A DNA stretch of 64,000 bases, taken from assembly GCA_024743215.1 (NCBI GenBank), contig JANSWZ010000001.1:62001-126000 (forward strand), written 5' to 3'. Shown here piece by piece: positions 7,498-18,226 of the stretch (position 1 is the stretch's first letter; each line of letters begins with the position of its first letter). This DNA is from Alphaproteobacteria bacterium. Its GTDB lineage: Bacteria; Pseudomonadota; Alphaproteobacteria; Rhizobiales; GCA-2746425. The notes beneath the pieces were generated by a model that worked only from the letters and a program-made list of their open reading frames with translations, did not search any database and had not been told where the DNA came from. A program made the translations under genes and the position numbers.

Positions 7498-9771
7498 CTA
7501 TCTGCGGCCGCGCCGTGGCGCTGTGCCTGGCTTTTTGCGGCGTGATTTTTGCTTGCGTCCGGGGCGATGGTTCGTCGACCCTCCAGATTTAGTGCCTTCG
7601 CTCAGCATTTCAAATCGGAGAGCGCCTGCAACCGGAGCGGCTTCAACAAGCTTTACCTCAACCGGGTCACCAATGCGATAGCGCTCACGGCTTTTTTCTC
7701 CAATCAGGGAGTGTTGGGCTTCGTCGAAAAAGAAGTAGTCGGAGCCGAGTTTTGAAATAGGGATAAAGCCGTCAGCGCCGGTGTTATCCAGCTTTATGAA
7801 CAGGCCAACCTTGGTAACACCAGCAATCCTACCATGGAAACGGGCGCCGATTTGATCGGAGAGGTGAGCGGCAATCAAGCGGTCAATCGTATCGCGTTCA
7901 GCCAGCATTGCGCGGCGCTCGGCGGCGGAAATATCTGCTGCAATCTCGACGAGTCGGGTTTCGAAACCTGGTTGAAGCCCACCTTCGCCAAGGCCCAAAG
8001 CGCTGACCAGAGCGCGGTGGACGATCAGATCCGCATAACGACGAATGGGCGATGTGAAATGAGCGTAACGTCGCAGGTTCAAGCCAAAATGGCCCAGATT
8101 TGCAGGACTGTATGCTGCTTGGCTTTGAGAGCGCAGCACCACCTGATTGACCACGGTTTCGTGCTCTGTTTCGGCAACGCGCGTCAAAATATCGTTGAAA
8201 TGGTGCGGTCTGAGATTGCCGCCCTTGCTCAAATTGATCTCAAGAGAGCGTAAGAATTCCCTCAGCGTTTCCAGCTTGTCCAGTGATGGCGCTTCATGCA
8301 CGCGGTAGACCAAGGGTGATTTCTTGGCTTCCAGACTTTCAGCCGCCGCAACATTGGCCTGTATCATGAATTCTTCGATGAGCTTGTGTGCATCCAGCCG
8401 CTCAGGCACCAGAACCCGATCCACCGTGCCATCATCTTTCAGCAGAATTTTGCGCTCTGGCAAATTCAGTTCCAGAGGAGCGCGGCTGTCACGGCCTTTC
8501 AGAACCGTGGCGTAGGCGTTCCAGAGAGGATGCAAGATGGTGTCGACAATGGGTGCCGTCTTGTCATCTGTCTGTCCTTCAATAGCGCTTTGTGCTTGCT
8601 GGTAGGACAGACGCGCCGCAGACCGCATCATGATGCGATGAAAGCTGTGTGTTGTCTTGTGGCCCGTGGCGTCAAATGTCATTTTGACAGCAAGCGCTGG
8701 CCTTTCAACACCTTCGCGCAGTGAGCACAAATCGTTTGAAATCCGCTCTGGCAACATGGGGACAACACGGTCGGGAAAGTAGACCGAATTGCCACGCAGC
8801 AGGGCTTCCTTATCGAGCGCCGTATCGGGGCGTAAATACCAGGACACATCTGCAATCGCGACGGTTACGACAAAGCCGTCCTTGTTGGCCAAATCTGTGT
8901 CCATCTCGGCATAGACCGCATCATCATGGTCCTTGGCATCAGCGGGATCAATGGTGATCAGCGGAACTTCGCGCCAGTCTTCACGGCCCTTCAATGGAGC
9001 AGGTTTTGCAGCATCTGCGTCAGCCAATACGCGTTCTGGGAATATGTGTGGAATGTTGTGAGCGTGCAGGGCAATGGCGCTGACCGCTTTTTCATTCGTC
9101 ATATCGCCAATCACGTCCAGAATGCGGGCGATTGGCAGTCCGTAGCGCGCGGGCTTGTCTATGCGGACGGAGATCAGATCGCCCTTTTTGGCCTTGGCGG
9201 CATCGTCCGCGTGGACCAGCATTTCCTTCTGTTTTTTATCGATCGGGATCAGGCGCGCATTGCCTTCACCGTCAAATCCCAGAATGCCCAGGGTAGGGCC
9301 CCGTTCCTTTTCCAGAACACGGATTACCTTACCCATGTGGGTTGGCTGGCCTGAGGTCACATCTTTTTCAGGTGTCAGTTTTGTTAGAACACGGTCACCA
9401 ACGCCCGGCGCAGGGCCTTTGTCGCGGGAACCGCGTGTCAGCAGAACCAGCGGGGAGGGTCCATCTTCGGCCTCATCCCAACTGACCGGTTTGCCCAGCA
9501 ATTCCCCATCTTCATCACGACCGAAAACATGCAGAACCGTGACTGATGGCACTTCGCCAGGACGGCTGAGTTTCTTGCGCCGACGCACCAGACTGCCATC
9601 TTCGGCCATTTCTGACAGAAGGCGCTTCAGACCAATCCGGCTTGCGCCCTTGATGTTGAACGCCTTGGCGATTTCCCGTTTGCCGGAACGGCCGGGATTG
9701 TCGGCAACAAAGCGCAGCACATCATCCTTGCTTGGCAAGTGATCAAAGTCTGAGCTGCTTTTTTTGGCCAA
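7498..9771 (-). CDS. rnr: Ribonuclease R
   Basis: This 757-residue RNase II/R-family 3'-5' exoribonuclease degrades structured RNA. The order is: N-terminal winged helix (1-65), cold-shock/OB domains (about 80-230), the RNB catalytic domain with the metal ligands D275, D281, D283 and D284 in IDPADAKDHDDAVY, an S1 domain (about 640-720), and a strongly basic tail that may bind ribosomes or RNA. The start is TTG, three bases after the topA stop and in the same frame (TGA TCA TTG), so translation is probably coupled to topA. No SD stands out because the topA 3' end occupies that position. Confidence 0.95.
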   Translation of the reverse strand: MAKKSSSDFDHLPSKDDVLRFVADNPGRSGKREIAKAFNIKGASRIGLKRLLSEMAEDGSLVRRRKKLSRPGEVPSVTVLHVFGRDEDGELLGKPVSWDEAEDGPSPLVLLTRGSRDKGPAPGVGDRVLTKLTPEKDVTSGQPTHMGKVIRVLEKERGPTLGILGFDGEGNARLIPIDKKQKEMLVHADDAAKAKKGDLISVRIDKPARYGLPIARILDVIGDMTNEKAVSAIALHAHNIPHIFPERVLADADAAKPAPLKGREDWREVPLITIDPADAKDHDDAVYAEMDTDLANKDGFVVTVAIADVSWYLRPDTALDKEALLRGNSVYFPDRVVPMLPERISNDLCSLREGVERPALAVKMTFDATGHKTTHSFHRIMMRSAARLSYQQAQSAIEGQTDDKTAPIVDTILHPLWNAYATVLKGRDSRAPLELNLPERKILLKDDGTVDRVLVPERLDAHKLIEEFMIQANVAAAESLEAKKSPLVYRVHEAPSLDKLETLREFLRSLEINLSKGGNLRPHHFNDILTRVAETEHETVVNQVVLRSQSQAAYSPANLGHFGLNLRRYAHFTSPIRRYADLIVHRALVSALGLGEGGLQPGFETRLVEIAADISAAERRAMLAERDTIDRLIAAHLSDQIGARFHGRIAGVTKVGLFIKLDNTGADGFIPISKLGSDYFFFDEAQHSLIGEKSRERYRIGDPVEVKLVEAAPVAGALRFEMLSEGTKSGGSTNHRPGRKQKSRRKKPGTAPRRGRR

Positions 9772-9774
9772 TGA

Positions 9775-12390
9775 TCAGTCTTCCTTGGCCGCAGTTGTCT
9801 TTTTTGGTGCAGCTTTCTTCTTTGCAGCTGGTTTTTTTGCTGCAGGCTTTTTGGCCGCTGGTTTTTTCTTTGCTGCGGGTTTCTTTTTGCCCTTGGCCGC
9901 GCGCTCATTCACCAGTTCAATGGCTTCTTCCAGCGTGACGGCTTCCGGCTCCTTGCCTTTTGGCAAAGTCGCATTGACCTTGCCCCATTTGGCGTAGGGC
10001 CCGTAGCGCCCTTCGTGAACGGTTATCTTACCGCCATCCGGGTGTTCACCCAATTCCTTCAACGCGGCAGCAGCTCCGCGTCGGCCAGGTCCTTTGGCAG
10101 CCTTATCTGCAATAGCAGCGACAGCCCGGTTAATCCCGACAGAGAAGACCTCGTCGACACTTTCCAGATTGGCATAGGCACCGTCATGCAGCACGAAGGG
10201 GCCATAGCGACCGATGCCGGCAACAATCGGCTTGCCTGTTTCCGGGTGGTCGCCCACTGGACGCGGCAGGGACAATAGTGCCAGACCCTTTTCCAGATCC
10301 ATCGCTTGCAAAGACCAGGTTTTTGGCAGGCTGGCACGCTTGGGTTTGGCTTCTTCACCCAATTGTACATAGGGGCCAAAACGACCGGTTCTGGCCGTGA
10401 TCATCTGGTCTGTTTCCGGATCTTTTCCAAGCTCAATGATGGCGTTTTCAGCTTCCCCATCATTCTTGCCAGCCTGGCCCAATTGTTTGGTGAAACGACA
10501 CTCTGGATAATTGGAACAGCCGATAAAAGCGCCAAATTTACCAACCTTCAGGCTGATGCGACCATCATCACAAGTCGGGCATTTGCGCGGATCGGAGCCA
10601 TCTTCTTTTTCCGGGAAAATGTGCGGTCCGAGCAACTCATTGAGCGCGTCCAGAACCTGAGTAATGCGCAATTCCTTGATATCATCAACGCTGGTTGAGA
10701 ACTGACCCCAGAAATCATTCAGAACCTGACGCCAGTCCAGCTTTCCATCTGACACGCGGTCAAGCTGTTCTTCCAATTGCGCAGTGAAATCATACTCCAC
10801 ATAGCGTTTGAAGAAACCTTCCAGGAATGCAGTGACGATGCGGCCCTTATCATGAGGAACCAGACGCTTTTGATCCATTTCAACGTAGTCGCGCTCGCGC
10901 AATACGGCGAGGGTCGATGCGTAGGTCGATGGGCGTCCGATGCCCAATTCTTCCATTTTGCGAATGAGCGTGGCTTCCGTATAGCGCGGGGGAGGTTCCG
11001 TGAAGTGCTGACTGGCGGCAATGCTCTCCCGCGTCAGGTCTTCGCCAACTTTTACAGCTGGCAGACGGCCCTCTGCTTCTTCGTCATCATCGTCACGACC
11101 TTCCTGATAAAGCTTCAGGAAACCGTCAAACCGCATCACTGTTCCGGTGGCGCGCACGGTTGCGCTTTTGCCTGATCCGTTTGCCAGAATGTCAACCGTC
11201 GTGCGTTCCATCTCCGCAGACAGCATCTGGCTGGCCATGGTGCGCTTCCAGATCAACTCATACAGCCGTGCCTGATCAGTCTCCAGGGTTTTTGACATTT
11301 CTGCTGGGTGACGGGTCAGAGCTGTGGGGCGAACCGCCTCATGCGCTTCCTGAGTATTTTTGGCCTTGGTGAAATATTTGCGCGGGACCTCCGGAAGATA
11401 ATCATTGCCGAATTCCGAACCGATTTGTGATCTGACTTCGGCAACGGCCTCTGGTGCCATGTCGACGCCGTCTGTTCGCATATAGGTGATGAGACCGGTG
11501 GTTTCGCCGCCGATATCCACACCTTCATACAGACGCTGCGCCACCTGCATGGTGCGTGATGCGGAAAAGCCCAGTTTACGGGAGGCTTCCTGCTGCAGCG
11601 TAGACGTTGTGAAAGGTGGTTGTGGATTGCGCTTGTGCGGTTTTGCCTCAATGCTTGAAATTGTGAAGCTTGCTGTTTCCAGCATGGCCTTGATGGTGTT
11701 GGCCTCATCTGCGCCGTCGATCGTCAGACGCTGAATTTTCTTGCCTTCATATTCTATCAGGCGCGCTTTCAAATCTTCGCGGAAACTGGTTTTCAGAGCA
11801 GCCTGGATGGACCAGTATTCCTGCGGTTTGAAGACCTCAATTTGCATTTCCCGCTCACAGACAAGACGCAGCGCCACAGATTGAACACGGCCCGCGGATC
11901 GTGCGCCAGGCAATTTGCGCCACAACACCGGCGACAGGGTGAAGCCAACCAGATAATCCAATGCGCGGCGTGCCAGATAGGCTTCGACCAGATCGACATC
12001 GATCTCGCGCGGGTTTTTCATGGCTTCCAAAATGGCGGTTTTGGTGATGGCGTTGAACACGACGCGCTCGACCGGCTTGTCCTTGAGGATCTTTTTATCC
12101 TTCAGGATCTGCAATACGTGCCAGGAAATGGCCTCGCCCTCTCGGTCCGGATCGGTCGCGAGGATCAGACGGTCGGACTCTTTGACAGCGGCAGTTATCT
12201 CACTGATGCGTTTTTTGGCCTTTGCATCAATTTCCCATTTCATGGCAAATTCTTCGTCAGGAAGCACCGAACCGTCCTTCGCAGGCAGGTCGCGGACATG
12301 GCCATAAGAGGCCAGTACCTGATAATTTGAGCCGAGATATTTGTTGATGGTCTTCGCCTTTGCGGGCGATTCAACGATGACCAGATCCAT
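9775..12390 (-). CDS. topA: DNA topoisomerase I (type IA)
   Basis: This 871-residue enzyme relaxes negative supercoils. The TOPRIM domain begins at MDLVIVESPAKAKTI with its DPDREGE motif. The active-site tyrosine is Y303 in GLITYMRTDG. One four-cysteine zinc finger (CPTC...C-N5-C) lies around residues 590-620, followed by topoisomerase C-terminal repeats (KFGAFIG, RFGPYVQLG, RYGPFVLHD, RYGPYAKWG). The tail of about 40 residues is a low-complexity Lys/Ala/Pro run (KKPAAKKPAAKK) resembling histone H1-like DNA-binding tails. dprA lies about 215 bases upstream on the same strand, so a separate promoter is possible. Confidence 0.97.
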   Translation of the reverse strand: MDLVIVESPAKAKTINKYLGSNYQVLASYGHVRDLPAKDGSVLPDEEFAMKWEIDAKAKKRISEITAAVKESDRLILATDPDREGEAISWHVLQILKDKKILKDKPVERVVFNAITKTAILEAMKNPREIDVDLVEAYLARRALDYLVGFTLSPVLWRKLPGARSAGRVQSVALRLVCEREMQIEVFKPQEYWSIQAALKTSFREDLKARLIEYEGKKIQRLTIDGADEANTIKAMLETASFTISSIEAKPHKRNPQPPFTTSTLQQEASRKLGFSASRTMQVAQRLYEGVDIGGETTGLITYMRTDGVDMAPEAVAEVRSQIGSEFGNDYLPEVPRKYFTKAKNTQEAHEAVRPTALTRHPAEMSKTLETDQARLYELIWKRTMASQMLSAEMERTTVDILANGSGKSATVRATGTVMRFDGFLKLYQEGRDDDDEEAEGRLPAVKVGEDLTRESIAASQHFTEPPPRYTEATLIRKMEELGIGRPSTYASTLAVLRERDYVEMDQKRLVPHDKGRIVTAFLEGFFKRYVEYDFTAQLEEQLDRVSDGKLDWRQVLNDFWGQFSTSVDDIKELRITQVLDALNELLGPHIFPEKEDGSDPRKCPTCDDGRISLKVGKFGAFIGCSNYPECRFTKQLGQAGKNDGEAENAIIELGKDPETDQMITARTGRFGPYVQLGEEAKPKRASLPKTWSLQAMDLEKGLALLSLPRPVGDHPETGKPIVAGIGRYGPFVLHDGAYANLESVDEVFSVGINRAVAAIADKAAKGPGRRGAAAALKELGEHPDGGKITVHEGRYGPYAKWGKVNATLPKGKEPEAVTLEEAIELVNERAAKGKKKPAAKKKPAAKKPAAKKPAAKKKAAPKKTTAAKED

Positions 12391-12604
12391 GAAAGTGCCT
12401 GTCTGTTACGCAAAAATCTTAGAGGCGAACCTGAGAGAACGCCCACCGACTGAACGAATGTTCGCCTGTCACATGGTCGGAAGAATCCGATTGGTCAAGC
12501 CCCAAGTGACAATACAGTGGACAAAGATTATTTCCCAAATCGTAGAAATGGCCTTGCCACCAGGGGTGGATTGCGAACCATTGAAGGGTGGTTTCAGGAC
12601 CAAT

Positions 12605-13744
12605 TCACTCGATCAGTGAGACTTTGTTTCCGGGGTGTCGGGCTATTCGTCCCGCGAGGTCCAGTTCAAGCAAAACCAGATAGACCGCACCGCTGGATAT
12701 GCCTGTAACACGAATTAGCTCATCGGTTTCAACAGGTGCCATGCCCAGAGCATCAATGATCAAACTGCGATCCGTCTCAGACAGGTCTTGGACCTCTTCC
12801 GTCGGGCTTTCCCTTAGTCCGGTGGCTGGAGGCGCTGGATGGGTTGTGCCGTGTAGCGGGCGTAAGGCATCCAGTACATCCTTTGCTTCCGTTACCAATG
12901 AGGCACCTTGTTTGATGAGTTGATTTGGCCCTGCCGCTCTTGGGTCGAGTGGGGATCCTGGGACGGCAAAGACTTCGCGGTTCTGCTTCAGGGCAAGGTT
13001 TGCGGTAATAAGCGAGCCAGAACGTTTTGCCGCTTCCACAATGATTGTGCCGAGAGACAGGCCCGAAACAATACGGTTGCGGCGCGGGAAATCCTGCGCA
13101 CGTGCGGTCCAGCCAAGGGGCTTTTCGCTGAGAAGGCAGCCTGTTGCTGTGATTTGTTCTGAAAGTGATTCATGTTCCGGTGGGTAGATGCGGTCCAGAC
13201 CACCCGCCAGAACGGCCACCGTCCCGGTCTCAAGGGCTGCTTCATGGGCAACGCCATCAATGCCACGGGCAAGGCCTGACGCAATGCAATAGCCAGCCTG
13301 GCCCAATTCACGTGCCAGCTTCACGGCTATTTTTCGACCTATAATGGAGCAATTGCGTGCGCCGACGATAGCAATCATCGGTTTTTCGAGCACGGACAAG
13401 CGGCCCTTGGCAAGAATCACCGGTGGCGCATCATCTATGGCGCGCAGCCAGGACGGGTAGTCCGGTTCACCCATGGCAATCAGTCTGATGCCGAGCGTTG
13501 CAGCCCGCTCTAGTTCTGCTTCAATGTTTTTCAGGTCGGCAATGCGGATGCGTTTTGCAGCGCCACCGCGTTTTGCCAGATCGGGCAGGGCATCGATTGC
13601 CTGTTCAGCCGTGCCAAAATGATTGATGAGATCGCGAAAGGTGGAAGGGCCAACCTGTTCGCTGCGAATAAGGCGCAGCCAATGCAGACGCTGCTCATCG
13701 GTCAGCGCAATTCCCTGTCCATAAGGATCATCGAACAGGCTCAC
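12605..13744 (-). CDS. dprA: DNA-processing protein DprA
   Basis: DprA binds incoming single-stranded DNA and loads RecA during natural transformation. The 379-residue protein shows an N-terminal SAM-like region, the extended Rossmann fold ([18 protein letters not shown], then [17 protein letters not shown] and [14 protein letters not shown]), and a C-terminal winged-helix (DML1-like) region. No other competence genes are in the window. DprA is widespread in bacteria without known competence. The ATG overlaps the plsY stop by four bases (ATGA), so the pair is co-translated. Confidence 0.95.
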   Translation of the reverse strand: MSLFDDPYGQGIALTDEQRLHWLRLIRSEQVGPSTFRDLINHFGTAEQAIDALPDLAKRGGAAKRIRIADLKNIEAELERAATLGIRLIAMGEPDYPSWLRAIDDAPPVILAKGRLSVLEKPMIAIVGARNCSIIGRKIAVKLARELGQAGYCIASGLARGIDGVAHEAALETGTVAVLAGGLDRIYPPEHESLSEQITATGCLLSEKPLGWTARAQDFPRRNRIVSGLSLGTIIVEAAKRSGSLITANLALKQNREVFAVPGSPLDPRAAGPNQLIKQGASLVTEAKDVLDALRPLHGTTHPAPPATGLRESPTEEVQDLSETDRSLIIDALGMAPVETDELIRVTGISSGAVYLVLLELDLAGRIARHPGNKVSLIE

Positions 13745-14370
13745 TTCTTATCTGTGGCCTTGGCGCCACTGATCCGGCTTTCCGTTCCTTTGAGCAACCG
13801 ACCGATATTCTGGTGATGTTTGATCCACAACAACAGGGTCAGCAGTGCATAGAGTTCAGCAAATTGCCAACGCCCCATAAAGGCAGTGAAGAGGATCACC
13901 AAAATGGAACTGATGAGTGCAGACAGTGAAGAGTAACGCGTTACAAAGGCAAGTATCAGCCAGGATGCTGCGAAAACAAGGGCTGAGGGCCAATACAATC
14001 CAAGTGTGATGCCTATGAAGGTTGCAACGCCTTTGCCGCCTTTAAATTTCAGCCAGACCGGGAAAAGATGTCCCAGAAATGCGCCAAGCCCCGCCAGTAC
14101 GGCTGCATCGATTCCAAATCGAAAAGCTATCAGAACAGCGACGGTGCCCTTTAGCCCATCGCCCAGCACGGTCATCGCGGCTAATTTCTTACTGCCGGTG
14201 CGCAGCACATTTGTTGCGCCGATATTGCCCGAGCCGATTTTTCTGACGTCTCCCAGACCCGCAAACCGGGTTAGCAGATAGCCAAAGGGAATGCTGCCCA
14301 GCAGATAGCCAAATGCAAGTGCTGCCAGAAAGAATGGCCAGGATAAAGCCCAGTTGATTGGATCAGGCAT
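13741..14370 (-). CDS. plsY: Acyl-phosphate:glycerol-3-phosphate acyltransferase PlsY
   Basis: This inner-membrane enzyme transfers an acyl group from acyl-phosphate to glycerol-3-phosphate, the first step of phospholipid synthesis. Five to six hydrophobic segments are visible in 209 residues, with the loop motifs [23 protein letters not shown] and [18 protein letters not shown]. It is the first gene of the plsY-dprA pair and is divergent from gatB, 200 bases away. That gap contains an AT-rich palindrome (CTTAATAAATTAAG) but no recognisable operator. Confidence 0.96.
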   Translation of the reverse strand: MPDPINWALSWPFFLAALAFGYLLGSIPFGYLLTRFAGLGDVRKIGSGNIGATNVLRTGSKKLAAMTVLGDGLKGTVAVLIAFRFGIDAAVLAGLGAFLGHLFPVWLKFKGGKGVATFIGITLGLYWPSALVFAASWLILAFVTRYSSLSALISSILVILFTAFMGRWQFAELYALLTLLLWIKHHQNIGRLLKGTESRISGAKATDKK

Positions 14371-14573
14371 AATGGTGATTCCTGGTAGGTGTCATCTTGC
14401 GGCAATCATGCCTGTTTTTGTGCTGCCGGGGCAAGCAACAGATTTTTGTCGAAGCAAGAGGGGCGTTGATCGCACTTAATAAATTAAGCTTATCGGCTAT
14501 TGGACCACTTGTCTCCGTCAGCCGGTTCCTTTAACTGAAACCAATACAAAGATGATGCAGGCGAGCACGTAAA

Positions 14574-16055
14574 ATGAGTTTGATCGACACACGCACACCC
14601 GACCCGAAAAAATTCATCCCCGGTGCCACCGGCGATTGGGAGGTTGTTATTGGATTGGAAGTCCATGCGCAGGTGCTGTCAAATTCAAAGCTGTTTTCCG
14701 GAGCAGCCGCGGCCTTTGGCGGCGAACAGAACGATCATGTAAGTCTCGTCGATGCGGCCATGCCCGGCATGCTGCCTGTCATCAATGAAGAATGTGTACG
14801 TCAAGCCGTTCGAACCGGACTTGGTTTGAAAGCTCAAATCAATAATCGGTCCGTATTTGCGCGCAAAAACTATTTCTACCCGGATTTGCCGCAGGGCTAT
14901 CAGATTTCGCAATTCGATCAGCCGATCGTCGGCGAAGGGATCATCCATCTGGACATGCCTGATGGCCCGGTTGAAATCGGGGTTGAACGGCTGCATCTGG
15001 AGCAGGATGCAGGAAAGAGCCTGCATGATCAGCATCCATCAATGAGTTATGTGGATCTGAACCGATCGGGCGTTGCTCTTATGGAGATTGTCTCCAAGCC
15101 TGATCTGCGCTCCTCTGATGAAGCCAAGGCCTACATCGCCAAGCTGCGTTCGATCCTGCGTTACCTTGGAACGTCTGATGCGGATATGGAAAAAGGCAAT
15201 CTGCGGGCCGATGTGAACGTGTCCGTGCGCAGCCCAGGCGGGGCATTCGGCACACGCTGCGAGATCAAGAACGTCAACTCCATTCGCTTTGCCGGACAAG
15301 CCATTGAATATGAGGCACGCCGACAGATTGCCATTTTGGAAGATGGTGGAAAAATTGATCAGGAAACGCGCCTGTTTGATGCTGTGAAGGGCGAAACCCG
15401 CTCCATGCGTTCCAAGGAAGAAGCGCATGATTATCGCTATTTTCCTGACCCCGATCTGCTGCCGCTGGAATTTGATCAGGCCTATGTAGATGCGTTGGCG
15501 GGTGATCTGCCGGAATTGCCTGATGAGAAGAAGGCTCGTTTCATCAATGATTACGGCCTGACGCCGTATGATGCTGATATTCTAGTGGTCGAGCGTCAGT
15601 CCTGTGACTATTTCGAGGATGTTGCGAAGGGGCGTGATGCCAAGATCGCAGCCAATTGGGTTATCAATGAATTGTTCGGCAGGCTGAACAAGGAAGGCAA
15701 GTCCATCGATACAAGCCCGATCTCAAGTGCACAGCTTGGTGGCATGATTGATCTGATTTCCAATGATACGATTTCCGGCAAAATCGCAAAAGATGTCTTT
15801 GAGATACTCTGGACAGAAGGCGGTGACCCTGCGGAAATCGTTGAAAGCCGGGGCATGAAACAGGTTACTGATTTGGGAGCCATTGAAGCCGAGATAGATG
15901 CCATCATTGCTGCCAATCCGGATAAGGCCGCGCAGGCCAAGGAAAAGCCAGGTCTTCTTGGCTGGTTTGTCGGGCAGGTGATGAAAGCGACCGGTGGCAA
16001 GGCAAACCCGAAAGCTGTGAACGATCTGTTGCGTCAGAAAATCGGAATCGAGTAA
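14574..16055 (+). CDS. gatB: Aspartyl/glutamyl-tRNA(Asn/Gln) amidotransferase subunit B
   Basis: GatB is the kinase/transamidation subunit of the GatCAB complex, which turns Glu-tRNA(Gln) and Asp-tRNA(Asn) into the amide forms. The 493 residues have the catalytic cradle ([20 protein letters not shown], then [15 protein letters not shown]) and the C-terminal YqeY-like tail ending [14 protein letters not shown]. The length is normal. gatA and gatC are not in the window, so the subunits are encoded apart here. Confidence 0.97.
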   Translation: MSLIDTRTPDPKKFIPGATGDWEVVIGLEVHAQVLSNSKLFSGAAAAFGGEQNDHVSLVDAAMPGMLPVINEECVRQAVRTGLGLKAQINNRSVFARKNYFYPDLPQGYQISQFDQPIVGEGIIHLDMPDGPVEIGVERLHLEQDAGKSLHDQHPSMSYVDLNRSGVALMEIVSKPDLRSSDEAKAYIAKLRSILRYLGTSDADMEKGNLRADVNVSVRSPGGAFGTRCEIKNVNSIRFAGQAIEYEARRQIAILEDGGKIDQETRLFDAVKGETRSMRSKEEAHDYRYFPDPDLLPLEFDQAYVDALAGDLPELPDEKKARFINDYGLTPYDADILVVERQSCDYFEDVAKGRDAKIAANWVINELFGRLNKEGKSIDTSPISSAQLGGMIDLISNDTISGKIAKDVFEILWTEGGDPAEIVESRGMKQVTDLGAIEAEIDAIIAANPDKAAQAKEKPGLLGWFVGQVMKATGGKANPKAVNDLLRQKIGIE

Positions 16056-16081
16056 GACTGTCACAGCCCATTGAGGTGGTC

Positions 16082-16348
16082 ATGTCCGCACCGCATTGGT
16101 CAACGATGATCGGTAATCCATTTGCAGTGCGCGTGACGCCCAAAGCGTCTTCCAATCGGTTTACGGTAGAAGAGCAGGGCGATGGTTCATATCTGGTTCG
16201 TGTGTATATCACGACAGTTCCGAAAGATGGGAAAGCCAACAAAGCTGTCATACAGTTGTTGGCAAAGGAGATGGGAGTCGCCAAAAGTTCACTCTCCATC
16301 ATCAGGGGGCTCAAGGACCGAAACAAGTTGGTTCAAGTCCGAGGTTAA
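16082..16348 (+). CDS. DUF167 (YggU) family protein
   Basis: This 88-residue small cytosolic protein matches DUF167/YggU. The family core reads RVTPKASSNRF near the N-terminus and KDGKANKAVIQLLAKEMGV in the middle. No biochemical role is established. It starts 26 bases after gatB, probably on the same transcript. A GTG start at 16076 is the alternative. Confidence 0.88.
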   Translation: MSAPHWSTMIGNPFAVRVTPKASSNRFTVEEQGDGSYLVRVYITTVPKDGKANKAVIQLLAKEMGVAKSSLSIIRGLKDRNKLVQVRG

Positions 16349-16426
16349 GTGTCGCGTTTGGTCACCAAAAGTCTGATTCCAGATTCTGCCACTTGCAAAA
16401 ATGTTGCAGTGCGGTAACAATTTCAT

Positions 16427-18226
16427 ATGGAAAATTTTACCGCCACTCCACCAACCCTGTCTGCCGGGTCATCAAAGCAGTTTCCCAAGCGACTCAGAGA
16501 TGGATTGCTGCAATTATTGGGGTCTATCTACCCCGAGTATGATCAGCAGGCATTGCTGGATCAGGCATTGCAGGCCTTTTGGCCCGATGGAAATCTGCCA
16601 AGGCAACGATCCAGAATGGCCGCAAATACGCTTTGGAGTGAGCAAGACAGTTATGTCATCACCTATGGCAACACGTTCACAGACGGCGAGCACAAGCCGC
16701 TCGATCTGCTGTATGATTTCCTTGAAAGTCGCCTGAAGGACAGCATTTCCGGGGTTCACATCCTGCCGTATTTCCCTTTCACGTCCGATGATGGATTTGC
16801 GATTACAGATTATTATTCCGTAAACAGTGTGCTGGGTGCGTGGGAGGATATTGAACGGATTTCTCAAAATTTCCGGTTCATGTCTGACCTGGTCATCAAT
16901 CATTGTTCCAGCCAGAGCGGGCTGTTTCATGAGTATTTGCTTGGCCATGAGCCCTATGACAAATTCTTCTTTGAAGCTTCTCCGGAAGATGATCTGTCCA
17001 CTGTTACCCGGCCGAGGGCACACCCTTTGCTGAGGGAAGTGGAGACAGCCAATGGGCCAAAACATGTGTGGTGCACGTTCAGCCATGATCAGGTGGATTT
17101 TGACTTTCGCAATCCGCAGGTGCTGTTTGAGTTTTTGCGGGTGCTGCGATTCCACATCTCGAAAGGTGTGAAGACACTTCGTTTGGATGCCATTGCCTAT
17201 TTGTGGAAAGAAGTGGGAACCTCGTCCATTCACCTGCATCAAACCCACGAAGTTGTGCGACTGATGCGTTTGTTGGCGGATTACAATGAAAATTCGCTCA
17301 TCCTGATCACGGAAACAAATGTCCCTAATTTTGAAAATTTGAGTTATTTCGGCAATCGCAATGAAGCGCATGTTGTTTATAATTTTTCACTGCCGCCCTT
17401 GTTGCTTCACGCCTTGCTAAATGGCACCTCCCGCCATCTCAGCGCCTGGCAGATGACCATGCCACCGGCGCAAATGGGTTGCACTTACTTCAACTTTACG
17501 GCTTCTCACGATGGTATTGGCGTGCGTCCTGCCGAAGGCCTTCTGGATGATGCGGAAATTGATAGCGTGATCAAAACCGTTGAAGGCTTTGGCGGCCTTG
17601 TCAGTATGCGGCAAACGGCTGATCGCGGTCCGCGGCCCTATGAGATCAATATCGCTCTGTTTGATGCTCTGAAAGGCACGGTTAAGGGCGAAGACCAGTG
17701 GAATGTAGAGCGGTTCCTGTGCAGTCAGACCATAGCGATGGGGCTTGAGGGTATTCCAGGGTTTTACATTCATTCTTTGCTGGCGACATCGAATGATCAC
17801 GAGGGCGTGGAAAAAACCGGAGTTAACCGGGCGATCAACCGTCATCGTTGGCACTATCCTGACCTTCTTGAAGAGCTTGAGGATACATCCAGCATTCATG
17901 CGCGCGTTTTCGACGCCATGAACGGACTCATCAGGCAACGATCAAAGCAGCCAGCCTTTCACCCCAATGCGACGCAGTTTACCTTGCAGCTTGGAGAAAG
18001 TGTTTTTGGTTTTTGGCGGCAGAGCCTGGACCGCTCGCAGAGCATGTTCGCCATCCATAATGTGACCGATGAAACAGTTTCGATTCCCGCCATGTCGCTC
18101 AATCTTATTGGCGGCGAAGAATGGTCAGATTTGCTGTCTGGAGACACAATCGAGGCCTATGGCGATGCGATTGAATTGGCCCCCTATCAATGCCGGTGGA
18201 TCACGAACCGGTCCATGAAACATTGA
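16427..18226 (+). CDS. GH13 subfamily 18 sugar phosphorylase, probable glucosylglycerate phosphorylase
   Basis: This 599-residue retaining alpha-glucoside phosphorylase has the GH13 nucleophile D254 (TLRLDAIAYLWKE), acid/base E296 (ILITETNVP) and stabiliser D362 (ASHDGIG). Family members phosphorolyse sucrose, sucrose 6'-phosphate or glucosylglycerate. The next two genes look like a glucosylglycerate phosphatase and synthase, so glucosylglycerate is the likely substrate, giving glucose-1-phosphate and glycerate. That is inference from context; sucrose phosphorylase cannot be excluded by sequence alone. No signal peptide, so cytosolic. Its last 37 bases overlap the phosphatase gene. Confidence 0.85.
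   Translation: MENFTATPPTLSAGSSKQFPKRLRDGLLQLLGSIYPEYDQQALLDQALQAFWPDGNLPRQRSRMAANTLWSEQDSYVITYGNTFTDGEHKPLDLLYDFLESRLKDSISGVHILPYFPFTSDDGFAITDYYSVNSVLGAWEDIERISQNFRFMSDLVINHCSSQSGLFHEYLLGHEPYDKFFFEASPEDDLSTVTRPRAHPLLREVETANGPKHVWCTFSHDQVDFDFRNPQVLFEFLRVLRFHISKGVKTLRLDAIAYLWKEVGTSSIHLHQTHEVVRLMRLLADYNENSLILITETNVPNFENLSYFGNRNEAHVVYNFSLPPLLLHALLNGTSRHLSAWQMTMPPAQMGCTYFNFTASHDGIGVRPAEGLLDDAEIDSVIKTVEGFGGLVSMRQTADRGPRPYEINIALFDALKGTVKGEDQWNVERFLCSQTIAMGLEGIPGFYIHSLLATSNDHEGVEKTGVNRAINRHRWHYPDLLEELEDTSSIHARVFDAMNGLIRQRSKQPAFHPNATQFTLQLGESVFGFWRQSLDRSQSMFAIHNVTDETVSIPAMSLNLIGGEEWSDLLSGDTIEAYGDAIELAPYQCRWITNRSMKH

Noticed and set aside
9764-9997. Plus-strand Phe/Ala-rich reading frames opposite the topA end
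   Set aside because: They are the complement of the Lys/Ala-rich topA tail; composition alone makes them open.
12452-12463. GAACGAATGTTC upstream of topA, resembling a Gram-positive LexA box
   Set aside because: Alphaproteobacterial LexA sites are GTTC-N7-GTTC; this spacing is wrong for the group and topA is not an SOS gene.
16325-16345. GGTTCAAGTCCGAGG, which resembles a tRNA T-loop
   Set aside because: It is inside the DUF167 coding sequence and no acceptor stem or anticodon arm can be folded around it.
16514-17371. A 285-codon minus-strand frame opposite the GH13 phosphorylase
   Set aside because: The phosphorylase has all catalytic motifs on the plus strand; the opposite frame encodes no recognisable domain.
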